Source: Erysipelotrichaceae bacterium
GTDB taxonomy: Bacteria; Bacillota_I; Bacilli_A; Erysipelotrichales; Erysipelotrichaceae
DNA: 64,000 nt
NCBI GenBank assembly: GCA_017405675.1
Contig: JAFRAB010000032.1
Coordinates: 1 to 64,000 of the forward strand
Direction of reading: 5' to 3'
In this document: positions 54,061 through 64,000 of the stretch, piece after piece
Layout: each line of letters opens with the position of its first letter
Position numbering within the stretch: the first letter of the stretch is position 1
Position numbers and translations under genes: made by a program
Notes under the pieces: generated by a model
Told to the model about the DNA's origin: nothing
Seen by the model: the letters and a program-made list of their open reading frames with translations, nothing else
The model's database searches: none

Positions 54061-56019
54061 CTATTTAACAGCGTTGATGATTTCGATGAATGAATCAACC
54101 TTCAGGCTTGCACCGCCAATTAATGCACCATCGATGTCTTCTTCTGCCAGGTATTCAGCAATGTTGGTTGGCTTTACGCTTCCGCCATACTGAACCTTAA
54201 CATTTTCAGCAGCCTTCTGACCGAACAGCTGTCTTACTTCGTCTCTGACGATTGCGCATGTTGCTTCAGCGATTTCCTTAGTAGCGCTCTTGCCTGTGCC
54301 GATAGCCCAGATTGGTTCATAAGCGATTACCATGGAAGCAACCTGCTTAGCTGTTAAGCCTTCCAAACCAGCCTTAATCTGTCCTCTTACCCATTCTTCA
54401 GTCTTGCCGGCTTCGAATGTTTCCAGAGATTCACCGCAGCACATAATTGGTGTAATGCCTGCTTCGAATAAAGCCTTTACCTTCTTGTTTACAGTTTCGT
54501 CTGTTTCGCCGAACATCTGTCTTCTTTCAGAGTGTCCGATAATGCAGTATTTCAGACCGATTTCCTGTAACATTGGAATGCTTACTTCACCTGTATATGC
54601 ACCGTTTTCTGCGAAGTGGCAGTTTTCAGCAGCAACGATCAGGTTCTTGGCAGCCTTGATTGAGCTCTGTAATGCGATGAAGCTTGTAGCAACACCGAAT
54701 ACAGCCTTATCAGTAACAGCTGGATCAACTGCAGCGATGAATTCTTCAGCTTCAGCGATAGTCTTGTTCATCTTCCAGTTACCAACGATGATTGGTTTTC
54801 TGTGATCTTCGTCAATGACGTCAACACCTGGTAAGCCATTGCCTTCCAGGAATTCCAGAGATGCGCCGCCGCCTGTTGAAACGTGACTTACTCTGTCAGC
54901 ATAACCTAACTGCTTGATAGCTGCAGCACTGTCGCCGCCGCCAATGATGGTTGTGCCTTCTGTTTCAGCTAATGCAGCTGCAACAGCGTTTGTTCCCTTT
55001 GCTAATACAGGGTTTTCGAATACGCCCATTGGTCCGTTCCAGACAACTGTCTTGGCGTTCTTTACTTCTTCTGCGAATAAGGCAGCAGTCTTTTCGCCGA
55101 TATCCAGACCCATTACGTCAGCTGGAATAGCCTTTGAATCAACTGTGCAAGTTTCGATTTCAGCATCGATTGGATCAGGGAATTCCTTGGCTACTACAGT
55201 ATCGATAGGAAGAAGGATCTTCTTACCAAGCTTTTCAGCCTTTTCAAGCATTGACTTGCAGTAGTCGATCTTTTCCAGGTCAACTAATGAAGTACCAACT
55301 TCATAACCCTGAGCCTTCAGGAATGTATATGCCATACCACCGCCGATGATCAGTGTATCGCACTTTTCAAGTAAGTTGTCGATAACTTTCAGCTTATCAG
55401 CAACCTTGGCACCGCCTAAGATACCAACGAATGGTCTGACTGGTTTTTCAACAGCGTCACCTAAGAACTTCAGTTCCTTTTCAATCAGGAAGCCTACTGC
55501 ACTTGGCAGGATCTCAGCTACGCCTACAGTTGAAGCATGAGCTCTGTGTACTGAACCGAAAGCATCTGATACATATAAGTCTGCCAGTGATGCCCAGTAT
55601 TCAGCCAGTTCAGGATTGTTCTTGCTTTCACCCTTTTCATAACGGGTATTCTGCATTAAGACAACATTTCCTTCTTCAAGCTCAGCAACAGCCTTTTCCA
55701 GAGCCTCGCCTCTGGTAGCGTCAACGAATGTTACCTTGGCATTTGGTAAGTATTCCTGTAATTTAGCTGCAACTGGAGCCATATTATTCTTAGCCTTGTC
55801 AGCTGCTGTCTTTTCAGGATCCTTATGATCAACTTTTCCTAAGTGTGAGAATAAGATGACCTTTGCGCCATGTTCCAGTAAATACTTGATAGTAGGTAAA
55901 GCAGCCACGATTCTGTTATCATCAGTGATAACATCTCCCTTGTGAGGAACGTTAAAGTCAACTCTGACCAGGACCTTTTTACCCTTAACATCTAAATCTC
56001 TAACTGTTCTTTTTGCCAT
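54061..56019 (-). CDS. pgk-tpiA: Fused phosphoglycerate kinase / triose-phosphate isomerase
   Basis: 652 residues. Residues 1-395 are a complete PGK ([34 protein letters not shown], nucleotide site [13 protein letters not shown]). A short linker (DVIDEDHR) leads to a complete [11 protein letters not shown], catalytic His in IIGHSERR, catalytic Glu in [13 protein letters not shown], phosphate-binding GGSVKP and ALIGGASL. The frame is open throughout. Makes ATP from 1,3-bisphosphoglycerate and interconverts triose phosphates. A PGK-TIM fusion is known from Thermotoga; it is uncommon elsewhere. Confidence 0.97.
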   Translation of the reverse strand: MAKRTVRDLDVKGKKVLVRVDFNVPHKGDVITDDNRIVAALPTIKYLLEHGAKVILFSHLGKVDHKDPEKTAADKAKNNMAPVAAKLQEYLPNAKVTFVDATRGEALEKAVAELEEGNVVLMQNTRYEKGESKNNPELAEYWASLADLYVSDAFGSVHRAHASTVGVAEILPSAVGFLIEKELKFLGDAVEKPVRPFVGILGGAKVADKLKVIDNLLEKCDTLIIGGGMAYTFLKAQGYEVGTSLVDLEKIDYCKSMLEKAEKLGKKILLPIDTVVAKEFPDPIDAEIETCTVDSKAIPADVMGLDIGEKTAALFAEEVKNAKTVVWNGPMGVFENPVLAKGTNAVAAALAETEGTTIIGGGDSAAAIKQLGYADRVSHVSTGGGASLEFLEGNGLPGVDVIDEDHRKPIIVGNWKMNKTIAEAEEFIAAVDPAVTDKAVFGVATSFIALQSSIKAAKNLIVAAENCHFAENGAYTGEVSIPMLQEIGLKYCIIGHSERRQMFGETDETVNKKVKALFEAGITPIMCCGESLETFEAGKTEEWVRGQIKAGLEGLTAKQVASMVIAYEPIWAIGTGKSATKEIAEATCAIVRDEVRQLFGQKAAENVKVQYGGSVKPTNIAEYLAEEDIDGALIGGASLKVDSFIEIINAVK

Positions 56020-56045
56020 AAATTTCCTCCAAATTATTCGTATAA

Positions 56046-56054
56046 ATTATAACA
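56046..56054 (-). promoter_or_regulatory. Promoter (extended -10) of pgk-tpiA
   Basis: TGTTATAAT on the minus strand, 27 bases before the start codon; the -35 is weak (TTAAAG). Confidence 0.5.
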
Positions 56055-56083
56055 CATTTTAACAGGCACTTTAATGTATATCT

Positions 56084-57937
56084 TTACTTTTGTTTCAAAT
56101 ATATTGACAAGACCATGATATCAGCCGGATTGACTCCGGAGATACGTGAAGCCTGTCCGATCGTTAAAGGTCTGACCTTGTTGAGCTTCTGTCTGGCCTC
56201 CAGAGAAAGATGCTCCAGAGAATTGTAGTCGATATCGGCAGGAAGTTTTACAGCTTCCATTTTCTGCATGTTTGCAGCTTCTTTTTTTGCCTTGTTTATA
56301 TATCCTTCATATTTGACTTCGATGTCCAGCTGCCGGCATATTTCCTCATCCATTTCCAGCTGCAGACATCTTGCCAGTTCTGACATTGTCACATGAGGTC
56401 TCTTCAATACTTCCGCAACAGTTCCTGAGGTGTTTTCCGGATATCCCAGTGAAGTCATATATTCTTTTAATTCCGGCGTATTGGTAACCTTACACTCATT
56501 AACAAAAGCATGTGCTTCAGCCAGTTTTTCCATCTTGTCGTTATAGCGGGAATATCTTTCTTCCGAAATAAGACCGTAATGATGCCCATATTCCGTCAGT
56601 CTCTGATCAGCATTGTCATGTCGCATCAGCAGACGGTATTCAGCACGGGAAGTAAGAAGTCGGTACGGTTCAAGCGTTCCCTTGGTCACCAGATCATCAA
56701 TCATGACACCGATATAGGCTTCATCTCTTCTTAATACCAGTGGCTCAAGACCCTTTAGCTTGCTGGCAGCATTTATACCGGCAATAATGCCCTGACCTGC
56801 TGCCTCTTCATAGCCGCTGGTACCGTTAATCTGCCCTGCCGTAAACAGGTTTTCTATGCTTTTCAGTTCCAAAGTAGGCTTCAGCTGCAGCGGATCTATT
56901 GCATCATATTCAATAGCATAGGCATACTTGTCAATGATGCAGTCCTTAAATCCAGGCAGTGATCTGAGCATCTGTTCCTGTACATCGTACGGCATTGAAG
57001 TTGAGAACCCCTGAACATATGTGGTATCCATGCTAAGGCTTTCCGGTTCCAGAAACAGCTGATGTCTTTCCTTGTCCGCAAATCTTACCAGTTTGTCTTC
57101 AATACTCGGGCAGTAACGCGGACCAACGCCTTTTACCACGCCTGAATACATGCTTGATTTATTCAGATTATTTCTGATTATCTCGTGAGTCTTGCTGTTG
57201 GTATAAATCAGATAACAGCAGATCTGCTCAGCAAGCGGTCTTACACTGGTAGTTTCGTAACTGAAGAAAATATCGTCATTAGTTCCAGGTTCGATCTGAG
57301 CCTGTGAAAAATCAATTGAATTAGTTTTTATACGTGCAGGAGTACCTGTCTTAAGTCTGAACGTTCTGATTCCCAGATTTCTTAATGAAGCACTGAGATT
57401 CTTAGTGGTTTTCTGTCTGTCAGGTCCTTCTTCCTTTACATTGCTGGAAACCATGACAAGTGCAGCCATATAGGTTCCGGTAGTCAGAATCAGGGCACGG
57501 CACAGCAGTTCGCTGCCATCTGACAGTCTGATACCTTTTACCTTACCGTTTTCAACCAGCACTTCTTCTACCATGCATTCCCTGACTTCCAGGTTTTCCT
57601 GATGCAGTAGGGTTTCCTGCATGGCTTTTTTATAGGCGATCTTATCTGACTGTACTCTGAGGCTTCTGACACCAGGTCCTTTAGCTGTATTAAGCATCTT
57701 GAACTGCAGTGCTGTTTTATCAGCGTTCTTTCCCATCTCACCGCCTAAGGCATCAATTTCTCTTACGACAATGCCCTTGGCCGGTCCACCTACCGATGGA
57801 TTGCATGGCATTGATGCAATCCAGTTAATATCCAGAGTACATAAAACCGTCTTTAAACCAACTCTGGCAGTAGCCAGGGCCGCTTCACATCCGGCATGTC
57901 CTCCTCCGACAACAATTACATCAATCATTAAATCCAC
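56084..57937 (-). CDS. mnmG: tRNA uridine 5-carboxymethylaminomethyl modification enzyme MnmG
   Basis: 617 residues. N-terminal FAD motif GGGHAGCEAALATARVG, LKTGTPARI, and GQINGTSGYEEAAGQG, plus the C-terminal helical domain for MnmE binding. With MnmE it modifies the wobble uridine of several tRNAs. It overlaps walJ by 17 bases and ends the gdpP-to-mnmG run. Confidence 0.97.
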   Translation of the reverse strand: MDLMIDVIVVGGGHAGCEAALATARVGLKTVLCTLDINWIASMPCNPSVGGPAKGIVVREIDALGGEMGKNADKTALQFKMLNTAKGPGVRSLRVQSDKIAYKKAMQETLLHQENLEVRECMVEEVLVENGKVKGIRLSDGSELLCRALILTTGTYMAALVMVSSNVKEEGPDRQKTTKNLSASLRNLGIRTFRLKTGTPARIKTNSIDFSQAQIEPGTNDDIFFSYETTSVRPLAEQICCYLIYTNSKTHEIIRNNLNKSSMYSGVVKGVGPRYCPSIEDKLVRFADKERHQLFLEPESLSMDTTYVQGFSTSMPYDVQEQMLRSLPGFKDCIIDKYAYAIEYDAIDPLQLKPTLELKSIENLFTAGQINGTSGYEEAAGQGIIAGINAASKLKGLEPLVLRRDEAYIGVMIDDLVTKGTLEPYRLLTSRAEYRLLMRHDNADQRLTEYGHHYGLISEERYSRYNDKMEKLAEAHAFVNECKVTNTPELKEYMTSLGYPENTSGTVAEVLKRPHVTMSELARCLQLEMDEEICRQLDIEVKYEGYINKAKKEAANMQKMEAVKLPADIDYNSLEHLSLEARQKLNKVRPLTIGQASRISGVNPADIMVLSIYLKQK

Positions 57938-58667
57938 CCTTGCACATTTCGCGCTGTCTTGCAGCAGTAATTCTGTATCTGCTGCTGTCTATTTCATGCT
58001 CCGCAAATACTCTCTTCAGCGTATTAAGAGCCATTTCTTCCGTGTTGCATTCCTCAGATATATGAGCCAACACTATCTCGCGTGTTCTTTCGCCGATAAC
58101 ACGTGCCAGTACCCTGGCACTGTCCTCGTTTCCCATATGACCACTGTCGGAAATGATACGCACCTTCAGATATGTAGGTCTGTCAGAGCCCATCAGCATT
58201 CCCGGGTCATAGTTGCTTTCAAAAATATAGTATTCAGCATTCTTTATGTAGTCTTCATTAACATGAGAAACATAACCTGTATCGGTAACAGATACCAATG
58301 TTTCTCTGCCGTCATTAATTACGTATCCTACAACGTCCCTGACATCATGTGACAGAGCAATAGGCATGATGCTGAATTCACCAACCGTGAAACTCTGATA
58401 AGGAACAACTTTCGTATAATCCAGATCAGGAAGTTTACATGGTGAAAAGATGTCAACATTGCTGAACATCTTTATTTGTCTTATGTGATCAGAATGTTCG
58501 TGAGTTATCAGAAGTGCATCAACACTGTCTAACTCAGTATCTGTTTCATTCAGTTTTTTCTGCAGATATCTTTTGGTGCCTCCGCAGTCAATCACCAGGA
58601 CTGTTTCAGCCCCCTTTATGACAGTACAGTTCCCTTTAGAACCGCTTTCCAGAACATAATACTTCAT
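57921..58667 (-). CDS. walJ: MBL-fold hydrolase, WalJ/YycJ-like
   Basis: 248 residues: SGSKGNCTVI, the metal motif THEHSDHI, SHDVRDVVGYVI, and SDSGHMGNEDSA, typical of the YycJ/WalJ family. In Bacillus it is encoded in the walRK operon and linked to DNA replication-division coordination; biochemically a 5'-3' exonuclease has been reported for relatives. Here it is not with walRK but follows the M23 gene by 3 bases. Confidence 0.9.
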   Translation of the reverse strand: MKYYVLESGSKGNCTVIKGAETVLVIDCGGTKRYLQKKLNETDTELDSVDALLITHEHSDHIRQIKMFSNVDIFSPCKLPDLDYTKVVPYQSFTVGEFSIMPIALSHDVRDVVGYVINDGRETLVSVTDTGYVSHVNEDYIKNAEYYIFESNYDPGMLMGSDRPTYLKVRIISDSGHMGNEDSARVLARVIGERTREIVLAHISEECNTEEMALNTLKRVFAEHEIDSSRYRITAARQREMCKGGFND

Positions 58668-58670
58668 AAG

Positions 58671-60170
58671 CTAACACGGCAATACCGTACAAGGATTGAC
58701 TCTGTTACCGTTTAATCCGCCTATGAAGACGTCTATATGTACGTGCGGTGCATTGGTTCTGCCAGTCATGCCGATATCGCCTATATACTGCGATCTGATA
58801 ACCGTTGTACCTACCGGGATCGGACTCTTATGGCTCATATGCAGATATCTGAACCAGAATCCGCCACCATGGTCAATACAGATAAACCAGCCCATATCAT
58901 ACTGATAGGCATTATGAGTTACTATACCGTTTTCACAGGCATAGATCTTACCATATGGTTCGTACTCGTTACCGAAATCTGTCCCCTGATGGCCGGCATA
59001 ACATCCGTAACCGCACATTACATAACTGTTATCAACCGGCAGACGGAAATCCTTGTCACCGGTATCAATGTATCCGACAGCACTGGCACCGACACGGATG
59101 ACTTCCTGAACCGGCTGTTCAATAATAACTGTTGATTTCTGCTTGTAACTGGTCAGCACACCATTAACATAGATATCCTGGTATGTTGTATTTTTCTTGC
59201 CGTCCTTGCCTGCCTGCAGAACAATTGTCTGGCCGGCAGCCATGGTTGAGTCTCTTTCATATCTGGTAGACCGTCTGTATACAGGTTCCAGTACCATTCT
59301 TTCCTTCTCAACAATAACATTGATGGCACAGTTAAAGTATGTGACATTCAGCTGCATGCCTGAATAAATGAACTGGTTAATACCGTTAAGCTGATCATTG
59401 ATGATTACCAGCTGCTGAGGCGTCATGCTGAACTTTTTGGCAACACCTTCAATGGTATCAAAGTCCTGTACTGTATAATATTCCAGCTGAGGATTACGTC
59501 CATAACACAGGTAGATAATTATTTCGTTTTTATTAGTGAATATTTCTTCACTAGGAGCTGCGCTTTTAACTGCAGTTATTGTATCTTCGAGAGAAACATT
59601 AACTTCCTGTACACCATATGTTTTCAGGGAAATGATTTCCTCATGATTCTCCAGTTTTATGAAAGTTTCCTCTGAAATAAAGTTCAGAACAAATTCTCTC
59701 AGCGCTTCCTTGAAATCATTAAGATTCTTAACATAAATGACATCCTTATCACCAAGCGTTACCTTATATGCATCCACCAGAAAGAGGTCATTATCATACA
59801 GATAATCACCGATTTCTCTATCCTTGTTTTCATAGTTTACATAAGTCTTTTCCTTATAGAAATATATGTCGCTGTTATAGCTGATCGTTGTATCCGGAAA
59901 AGCTTCTGCATACTTGTCCTGATATGTTCTGGCTCTGGTAGATTCCAGAATGCTTTCATCATGAATTACTCCAATGAGCTGTCCCTGATAAAACAGTCTG
60001 GTTATCTCTATCGGTTCATCATACATGCCCAGAGATTTCTGGGGAACCAGTGAAACCTCATCACTGATTGCTACTTCACCATTGGCCTTATTCTTTGTGT
60101 CAAAGGTATAAGCCAGGAAAACCGACAGTATCAGAGATAACAATATCAGTAAAGGTGTTTTATACTTCAC
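58671..60170 (-). CDS. LysM-G5-M23 wall hydrolase
   Basis: 499 residues from GTG at 60170 (GAAAGG six bases upstream), overlapping the dnaB stop by 11 bases; the ATG at 60206 lies inside dnaB and is less likely. One N-terminal membrane anchor, a LysM-like domain (YTVQDFDTIEGVAKKFSMTPQQLVIIN), a G5-like domain (STRYERDSTMAAGQTIVLQAG), and M23 with H-Q-G-T-D and HVHID zinc ligands. It should bind and cut peptidoglycan outside the cell. Confidence 0.88.
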   Translation of the reverse strand: MKYKTPLLILLSLILSVFLAYTFDTKNKANGEVAISDEVSLVPQKSLGMYDEPIEITRLFYQGQLIGVIHDESILESTRARTYQDKYAEAFPDTTISYNSDIYFYKEKTYVNYENKDREIGDYLYDNDLFLVDAYKVTLGDKDVIYVKNLNDFKEALREFVLNFISEETFIKLENHEEIISLKTYGVQEVNVSLEDTITAVKSAAPSEEIFTNKNEIIIYLCYGRNPQLEYYTVQDFDTIEGVAKKFSMTPQQLVIINDQLNGINQFIYSGMQLNVTYFNCAINVIVEKERMVLEPVYRRSTRYERDSTMAAGQTIVLQAGKDGKKNTTYQDIYVNGVLTSYKQKSTVIIEQPVQEVIRVGASAVGYIDTGDKDFRLPVDNSYVMCGYGCYAGHQGTDFGNEYEPYGKIYACENGIVTHNAYQYDMGWFICIDHGGGFWFRYLHMSHKSPIPVGTTVIRSQYIGDIGMTGRTNAPHVHIDVFIGGLNGNRVNPCTVLPC

Positions 60171-61530
60171 TGTTTTCCTTTCTAACTGCCAGTGGCAGGA
60201 ATGCATTTGTATTAGGCTGGAACATCAGACTGATTTCGCCAATTGAACCGTTACGGTGCTTGGCAATGATGATGTTAGCCTCATAACGGGAATCAGGCAG
60301 TCTGTCGCCGTCTTCCTCGGTTTTATCTTTGTTGTAATAGTCAGGTCTGTGCAGGAACATGACAATGTCAGCATCCTGCTCGATAGAACCTGATTCACGC
60401 AGGTCTGAAAGAATAGGCTTCTTGTCGCCGCTTCTTGTTTCAACTGAACGTGACAGCTGTGACAGAGCAATGACCGGAACGTTCATCTCTCTGGCCAGGC
60501 CCTTCAGGTTACGGGAAATTTCAGATACCTCAACCTGTCTGTTATCATATCTGGCACTTCCTGAAGAACTGATCAGCTGCAGATAGTCTATGACGATCAT
60601 ATCCAGTTTGCCTTCAGCTTTCAGTTTACGGCACTTGGCAGTGATCTCTCTGATCGTAATGCTCGAACTGTCATCGATATACAGATTTGATTCACTGATG
60701 GCTTTCATAGCCACTTTCATCTTAGCCCAGTCTTCGTTGTCCAGATTGCGTCCTGTTCTGATACGGTAGCTGTCAACATTGGCTCTGGCGGACAGAATAC
60801 GCATGCCTATCTGTAAAAACGGCATTTCCAGTGAGAACAGTGCTACACCGGCTCCGAAATCACAGGCTGCTCTTGTCGCAATATTAAGCGCGAATGCTGT
60901 TTTACCTACAGAAGGTCTGGCAGCCACGATGATCAGATCGCCTTTCTGGAAACCGTATGTGATCCTGTCAAGCTCATTATATCCGGTACGTACACCAGTC
61001 ATTTCCTGACGGTTCTGCAGCATGTTTATCTGCTGCTGTACTTCAGCCATGACCTGCCGTCCGCTGTGGAATTCACCGGCTTTGATGTCTCTGGTAATAC
61101 CCAGAATGTTTTTCTCTGCCTTATCGAGGATATCTTCAACATCCTTTGAAGAGTCAAAGCTTTCGTTTTCAATTCTTCTGACTTCCTCAATGAGTTTTCT
61201 CAGAGTAGATTTATTCTTTATGACTCTGATGTAGTACTCACTGTTTTCACTGCTTATGGCCATGTCAACCAGATCGGAAATATAGTCTACACCTCCGCAT
61301 TTGGTCAGAACTTTCTTATCGTTCAGATAGGCAACTACGCTTCTTAATTCAATTGGCTTGCCTGTTCTGTACATATCCAGCAGATGCCCGTAGAGTTCCT
61401 GATGAGAGCCCACGAAAAAGTCTTCAGCAATCAAGCCGATATCTTCTGCTTTTACAAATGTATTAGGATACTCAATCAAAGAGCCTAATAAAGCCTGCTC
61501 TGTCTCTGAACTGTGCGGTAATTCTGCCAT
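60160..61530 (-). CDS. dnaB: Replicative DNA helicase
   Basis: 456 residues. N-terminal DnaB domain (PHSSETEQALLGSLIEYPNTF), Walker A ARPSVGKTAFALN, Walker B VIDYLQLI, and LSQLSRSVETR. Full length, no intein. Unwinds DNA at the fork. It follows rplI by 9 bases, the order typical of Bacillota (gdpP-rplI-dnaB). Confidence 0.97.
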   Translation of the reverse strand: MAELPHSSETEQALLGSLIEYPNTFVKAEDIGLIAEDFFVGSHQELYGHLLDMYRTGKPIELRSVVAYLNDKKVLTKCGGVDYISDLVDMAISSENSEYYIRVIKNKSTLRKLIEEVRRIENESFDSSKDVEDILDKAEKNILGITRDIKAGEFHSGRQVMAEVQQQINMLQNRQEMTGVRTGYNELDRITYGFQKGDLIIVAARPSVGKTAFALNIATRAACDFGAGVALFSLEMPFLQIGMRILSARANVDSYRIRTGRNLDNEDWAKMKVAMKAISESNLYIDDSSSITIREITAKCRKLKAEGKLDMIVIDYLQLISSSGSARYDNRQVEVSEISRNLKGLAREMNVPVIALSQLSRSVETRSGDKKPILSDLRESGSIEQDADIVMFLHRPDYYNKDKTEEDGDRLPDSRYEANIIIAKHRNGSIGEISLMFQPNTNAFLPLAVRKENSEV

Positions 61531-61539
61531 AATAGCCTC

Positions 61540-61986
61540 CTACTGGGCCTGAATGTCCAGCTTTACAGTAGCTATGACGCCTTTGTAAAGCTCTATTCTG
61601 ACATCGTGTTTACCCAAAACGGTAATATTGTCGTTATCAACGAATTTTTTCTTGTCAACAGTAACATTAAACTGTTCTTTCAGAAGTTCAGTGATTTTCC
61701 CCGTGGAAACGGAACCGAATAACTTCCCTTCCTTACCGGCTTTGACCTTGTAAACAATGGTTTCAGCCTCAATTATCTTCTTAACAGCTTCAGCTTCCCG
61801 TTTTAATTCATCCTGACGGGCTTTATCATCAGCCTTCTGCTTTTCCAGAATCTCCATTGATTTTCTGGTTGCTTCAACTGCCAGATGATTTCTGATCAGA
61901 TAGTTACGGCCATAACCGTCCGCAACTTCCTTTATTTCGCCTTTTTTACCGACATTTTTAACATCGCTAAGAAGTATGATTTTCAT
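61540..61986 (-). CDS. rplI: Ribosomal protein bL9
   Basis: 148 residues: N-domain [36 protein letters not shown], the long connecting helix, and the C-domain. It overlaps gdpP by 20 bases. Confidence 0.97.
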   Translation of the reverse strand: MKIILLSDVKNVGKKGEIKEVADGYGRNYLIRNHLAVEATRKSMEILEKQKADDKARQDELKREAEAVKKIIEAETIVYKVKAGKEGKLFGSVSTGKITELLKEQFNVTVDKKKFVDNDNITVLGKHDVRIELYKGVIATVKLDIQAQ

Positions 61987-63946
61987 TGTTACTCTCTCCT
62001 TCCAGATATTCGCTGATGGCGTTTTTCAGTTCCTCATTAACAGCCCGAACCGTAGTATTTGTTCTCTGCAGACCGGCTGCCGTAAAGTGACCGCCGCCAC
62101 CAAGTTTTTCCAGAATCAGCTGAACATTGACACCGCCGTTTGAACGGCCTGACAATGCCACTGTCTCTTCATCGATTTTTGCTATAACGAAGGCAGCATC
62201 CACGCCTTTAATTGAAAGAGCACTGTTGGCTACCTGAGCTACCATCGTTCTGGTAATGATACCATCACTTTCCGGAAGTGCGGCTATCATCATGTTGTTG
62301 TTAATGATATGACTGTATTTCAGGACTCTGGTCTTGGTCTCAAATTCTTCGATCGAATCCTTCAGCCATTCATTGGCAACAGTAATATCTGCCCCATTCT
62401 TACGCAGGAAGGCGCAGACTTCAAAACTTCTTCCGCTGCATCTGCTTCTGAAGTTATCCGTATCAACAACGATACCTGTATACATGTATGTTGCTTCAAA
62501 CCGGTCTAATTCGACTTCCACAGGCATGTACTGAATCAGTTCGCTGATCAGTTCTACTGCTGAAGAAGAAGATGGTTCATTGTATATCATCATAGCCCGG
62601 ATATTGGTTTCCGTTTTACGGCGGTGATGGTCAATGATGGCTATCTTATTTGCTCTGGCTACCAGATCTGGTGCACTTGTCAGGTCACTGCTGTGATGAT
62701 CAACAACAATGACGACACTCTTGCGTGTCAGCAGATCAAGAGCATCAGTTTCACTGATGATATTGTGTCTGCTTTCAAGCTCATCATAATTATCTTCCAG
62801 AACTGTTCTGGCGCTGTTTTCGATCCGGATTCCTTCCAGCACGATATTGACGCCCTTGCCCAGAGCCTGTGCAATACGGCTGACTCCCATACATGAACCG
62901 ACAGCGTCAAAGTCAGCTTCCTTATGCGGAACAACAAAGATGTTGTCAGCTTCCCTGATAATGCCTCTTAATGTCTGAGCCATAACTCTGGCCTTGACCT
63001 TTGAGGTCTTTTCATTAGCCTCACTGCTGGCACCGAAGAATTTGATTTCCTGTCCGATTTCTCTGACGGCGACCTGGTCACCGCCTCTGGAAAGTACCAG
63101 TTCCAGCAGATCACTGGTAGTATTGTCAAGTACAGAGAGATCTGAAGTGCCATAGGCAAAAGCCATTGAAGCTGAAATTGCGACATCAAGTGCTTCCGCT
63201 TCGGCTTTGATTTCTTCCAGAATGCTGAAACGGTCTCTGACCATACGGCGGAAATCTGCATCGTTAATGACAACAGTAAAACGGTCACTTCTGACTCTTC
63301 TGACAACAGCACCGTATCTGGTTCCCCATTCGACAACTTTCTGACGGATATTGGTGTTGATCCGTGCGATCTTCTGTTCATCTTCGTACTGTACAGTTTC
63401 ATCGTAGTTATCCAGATAGATTAGACCAAGTACAGTTCTTTCGTTATTGTATGTACTCAGCGTGTTGTTAAGTTCAGTAACATCTTTTACAAACAGGGTC
63501 TGTGAACCTGTTGCCTTTTTAATTTCATATTCTCTGTGTTCAATAACAAACACATCCTTATCAGTTTCGCCATTTAACAGAGTTTCAATTCCCGGAATCG
63601 CCTTGGTTATCTTTTCACCAATAAGCTTAATGTCTCTGGTGTCAAACAGTTCAGAGGCCCAGGTAACAATATAGTCATCATCATATGAAATTATTCCCAT
63701 TTCAGCATAGACCATGGCATCCTTGGCATCCACGCCAAGAACACGTGTCGTATCCATGACGCGGCGTTTTCTTTCATTTTCATAAGCAAAGATAATCAGA
63801 CCGACACCAATGGCATCGACCAGAGTGAAAATGGCTGCCAGCAGCGAGAATTCCTTTTTGAATACAAACTGCATTACAACCAGTATAACGGTCTGAACCA
63901 GAAAAACAGCTAATGCATAAAATTTGTACTTATCTGTTCTGTTCAT
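61967..63946 (-). CDS. gdpP: Cyclic-di-AMP phosphodiesterase GdpP
   Basis: 659 residues: two N-terminal membrane segments (about 10-55), a PAS-like domain, a degenerate GGDEF domain ([16 protein letters not shown]), then DHH ([24 protein letters not shown]) and DHHA1 ([10 protein letters not shown]). It degrades c-di-AMP and so controls osmotic and wall balance. AGAGG precedes the ATG. rplI and dnaB follow. Confidence 0.96.
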   Translation of the reverse strand: MNRTDKYKFYALAVFLVQTVILVVMQFVFKKEFSLLAAIFTLVDAIGVGLIIFAYENERKRRVMDTTRVLGVDAKDAMVYAEMGIISYDDDYIVTWASELFDTRDIKLIGEKITKAIPGIETLLNGETDKDVFVIEHREYEIKKATGSQTLFVKDVTELNNTLSTYNNERTVLGLIYLDNYDETVQYEDEQKIARINTNIRQKVVEWGTRYGAVVRRVRSDRFTVVINDADFRRMVRDRFSILEEIKAEAEALDVAISASMAFAYGTSDLSVLDNTTSDLLELVLSRGGDQVAVREIGQEIKFFGASSEANEKTSKVKARVMAQTLRGIIREADNIFVVPHKEADFDAVGSCMGVSRIAQALGKGVNIVLEGIRIENSARTVLEDNYDELESRHNIISETDALDLLTRKSVVIVVDHHSSDLTSAPDLVARANKIAIIDHHRRKTETNIRAMMIYNEPSSSSAVELISELIQYMPVEVELDRFEATYMYTGIVVDTDNFRSRCSGRSFEVCAFLRKNGADITVANEWLKDSIEEFETKTRVLKYSHIINNNMMIAALPESDGIITRTMVAQVANSALSIKGVDAAFVIAKIDEETVALSGRSNGGVNVQLILEKLGGGGHFTAAGLQRTNTTVRAVNEELKNAISEYLEGESNNENHTS

Positions 63947-64000
63947 ATCTTATTCCTCTCAGAATTCTGTCACGTGTATTCGTAAACATGTCAAGCAATC
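63930..64000 (-). CDS. C-terminal fragment of an upstream gene (possibly YybS-like)
   Basis: A frame open from the right edge ends at TAA 63930-63932, overlapping the gdpP start by 17 bases. It reads [22 protein letters not shown]. In Bacillus the gene before gdpP (yybT) is yybS, a DUF2232 membrane protein. Only about 22 residues are visible, so this rests mainly on position. Confidence 0.4.
   Translation of the reverse strand, partial: LLDMFTNTRDRILRGIRYEQNR

Overview
The window looks like the chromosome of a low-GC Gram-positive bacterium (Bacillota). Supporting signs are strong AGGAGG-type ribosome binding sites, sigma-A-like promoters, the gene orders gdpP-rplI-dnaB and ftsE-ftsX-M23 peptidase-ctp, walJ, secG-smpB and YitT. 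A fused phosphoglycerate kinase/triose-phosphate isomerase and a YjjI-type glycyl radical enzyme suggest a fermentative, probably gut-dwelling lineage. An Erysipelotrichia-like host is a guess that the sequence alone cannot settle.

About 0.2-22.5 kb is accessory DNA inserted at the 3' end of a tRNA-Ala(GGC) gene (22454-22529, minus strand). The last 17 bases of the tRNA gene recur at 2345-2361. Two related tyrosine integrases sit next to these two copies, both reading away from the tRNA, so I read the region as two elements in tandem: an inner one of about 20 kb (2345-22470) and an outer one whose left end I cannot place. The inner element carries a plasmid-type Rep_3 initiator with upstream iterons, a ribbon-helix-helix protein, an AlbA_2-type regulator with its own operator, a zinc-hook-like AAA ATPase that may be a defence gene, and a 12 kb minus-strand block (5.7-17.6 kb) made almost entirely of secreted or membrane proteins. 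That block starts with a membrane-tethered HTH regulator behind a 14-base poly-G tract. It contains two Amidase_6-type proteins (one frameshifted), a C39/papain-like cysteine protease, and two secreted proteins each translationally coupled to a small membrane protein. I know of no described system with this composition; it is the best candidate for something new.

22.7-31 kb is chromosomal and mostly plus strand: split transketolase, DUF4177, a PNPOx-like protein, an M28 peptidase, a nucleoside hydrolase, an alpha/beta hydrolase with a membrane tail, TetR plus a CPBP protease, and tmRNA (minus).

31.4-42 kb is a minus-strand run: ftsE-ftsX-M23-ctp-uvrB-maf (cell division, wall hydrolysis, DNA repair), then YitT, a 42-residue lipoprotein, a DUF2207 protein and LemA. 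42-54 kb holds an SDR epimerase, a DUF4428 protein, secG, smpB, cyclophilin, enolase, a lipoamide dehydrogenase divergent from a lipoyl-less acyltransferase, a GNAT protein, yjjI/yjjW and a flavin reductase. 54-64 kb is pgk-tpiA followed by the gdpP-rplI-dnaB-M23-walJ-mnmG run, whose genes overlap or nearly touch.
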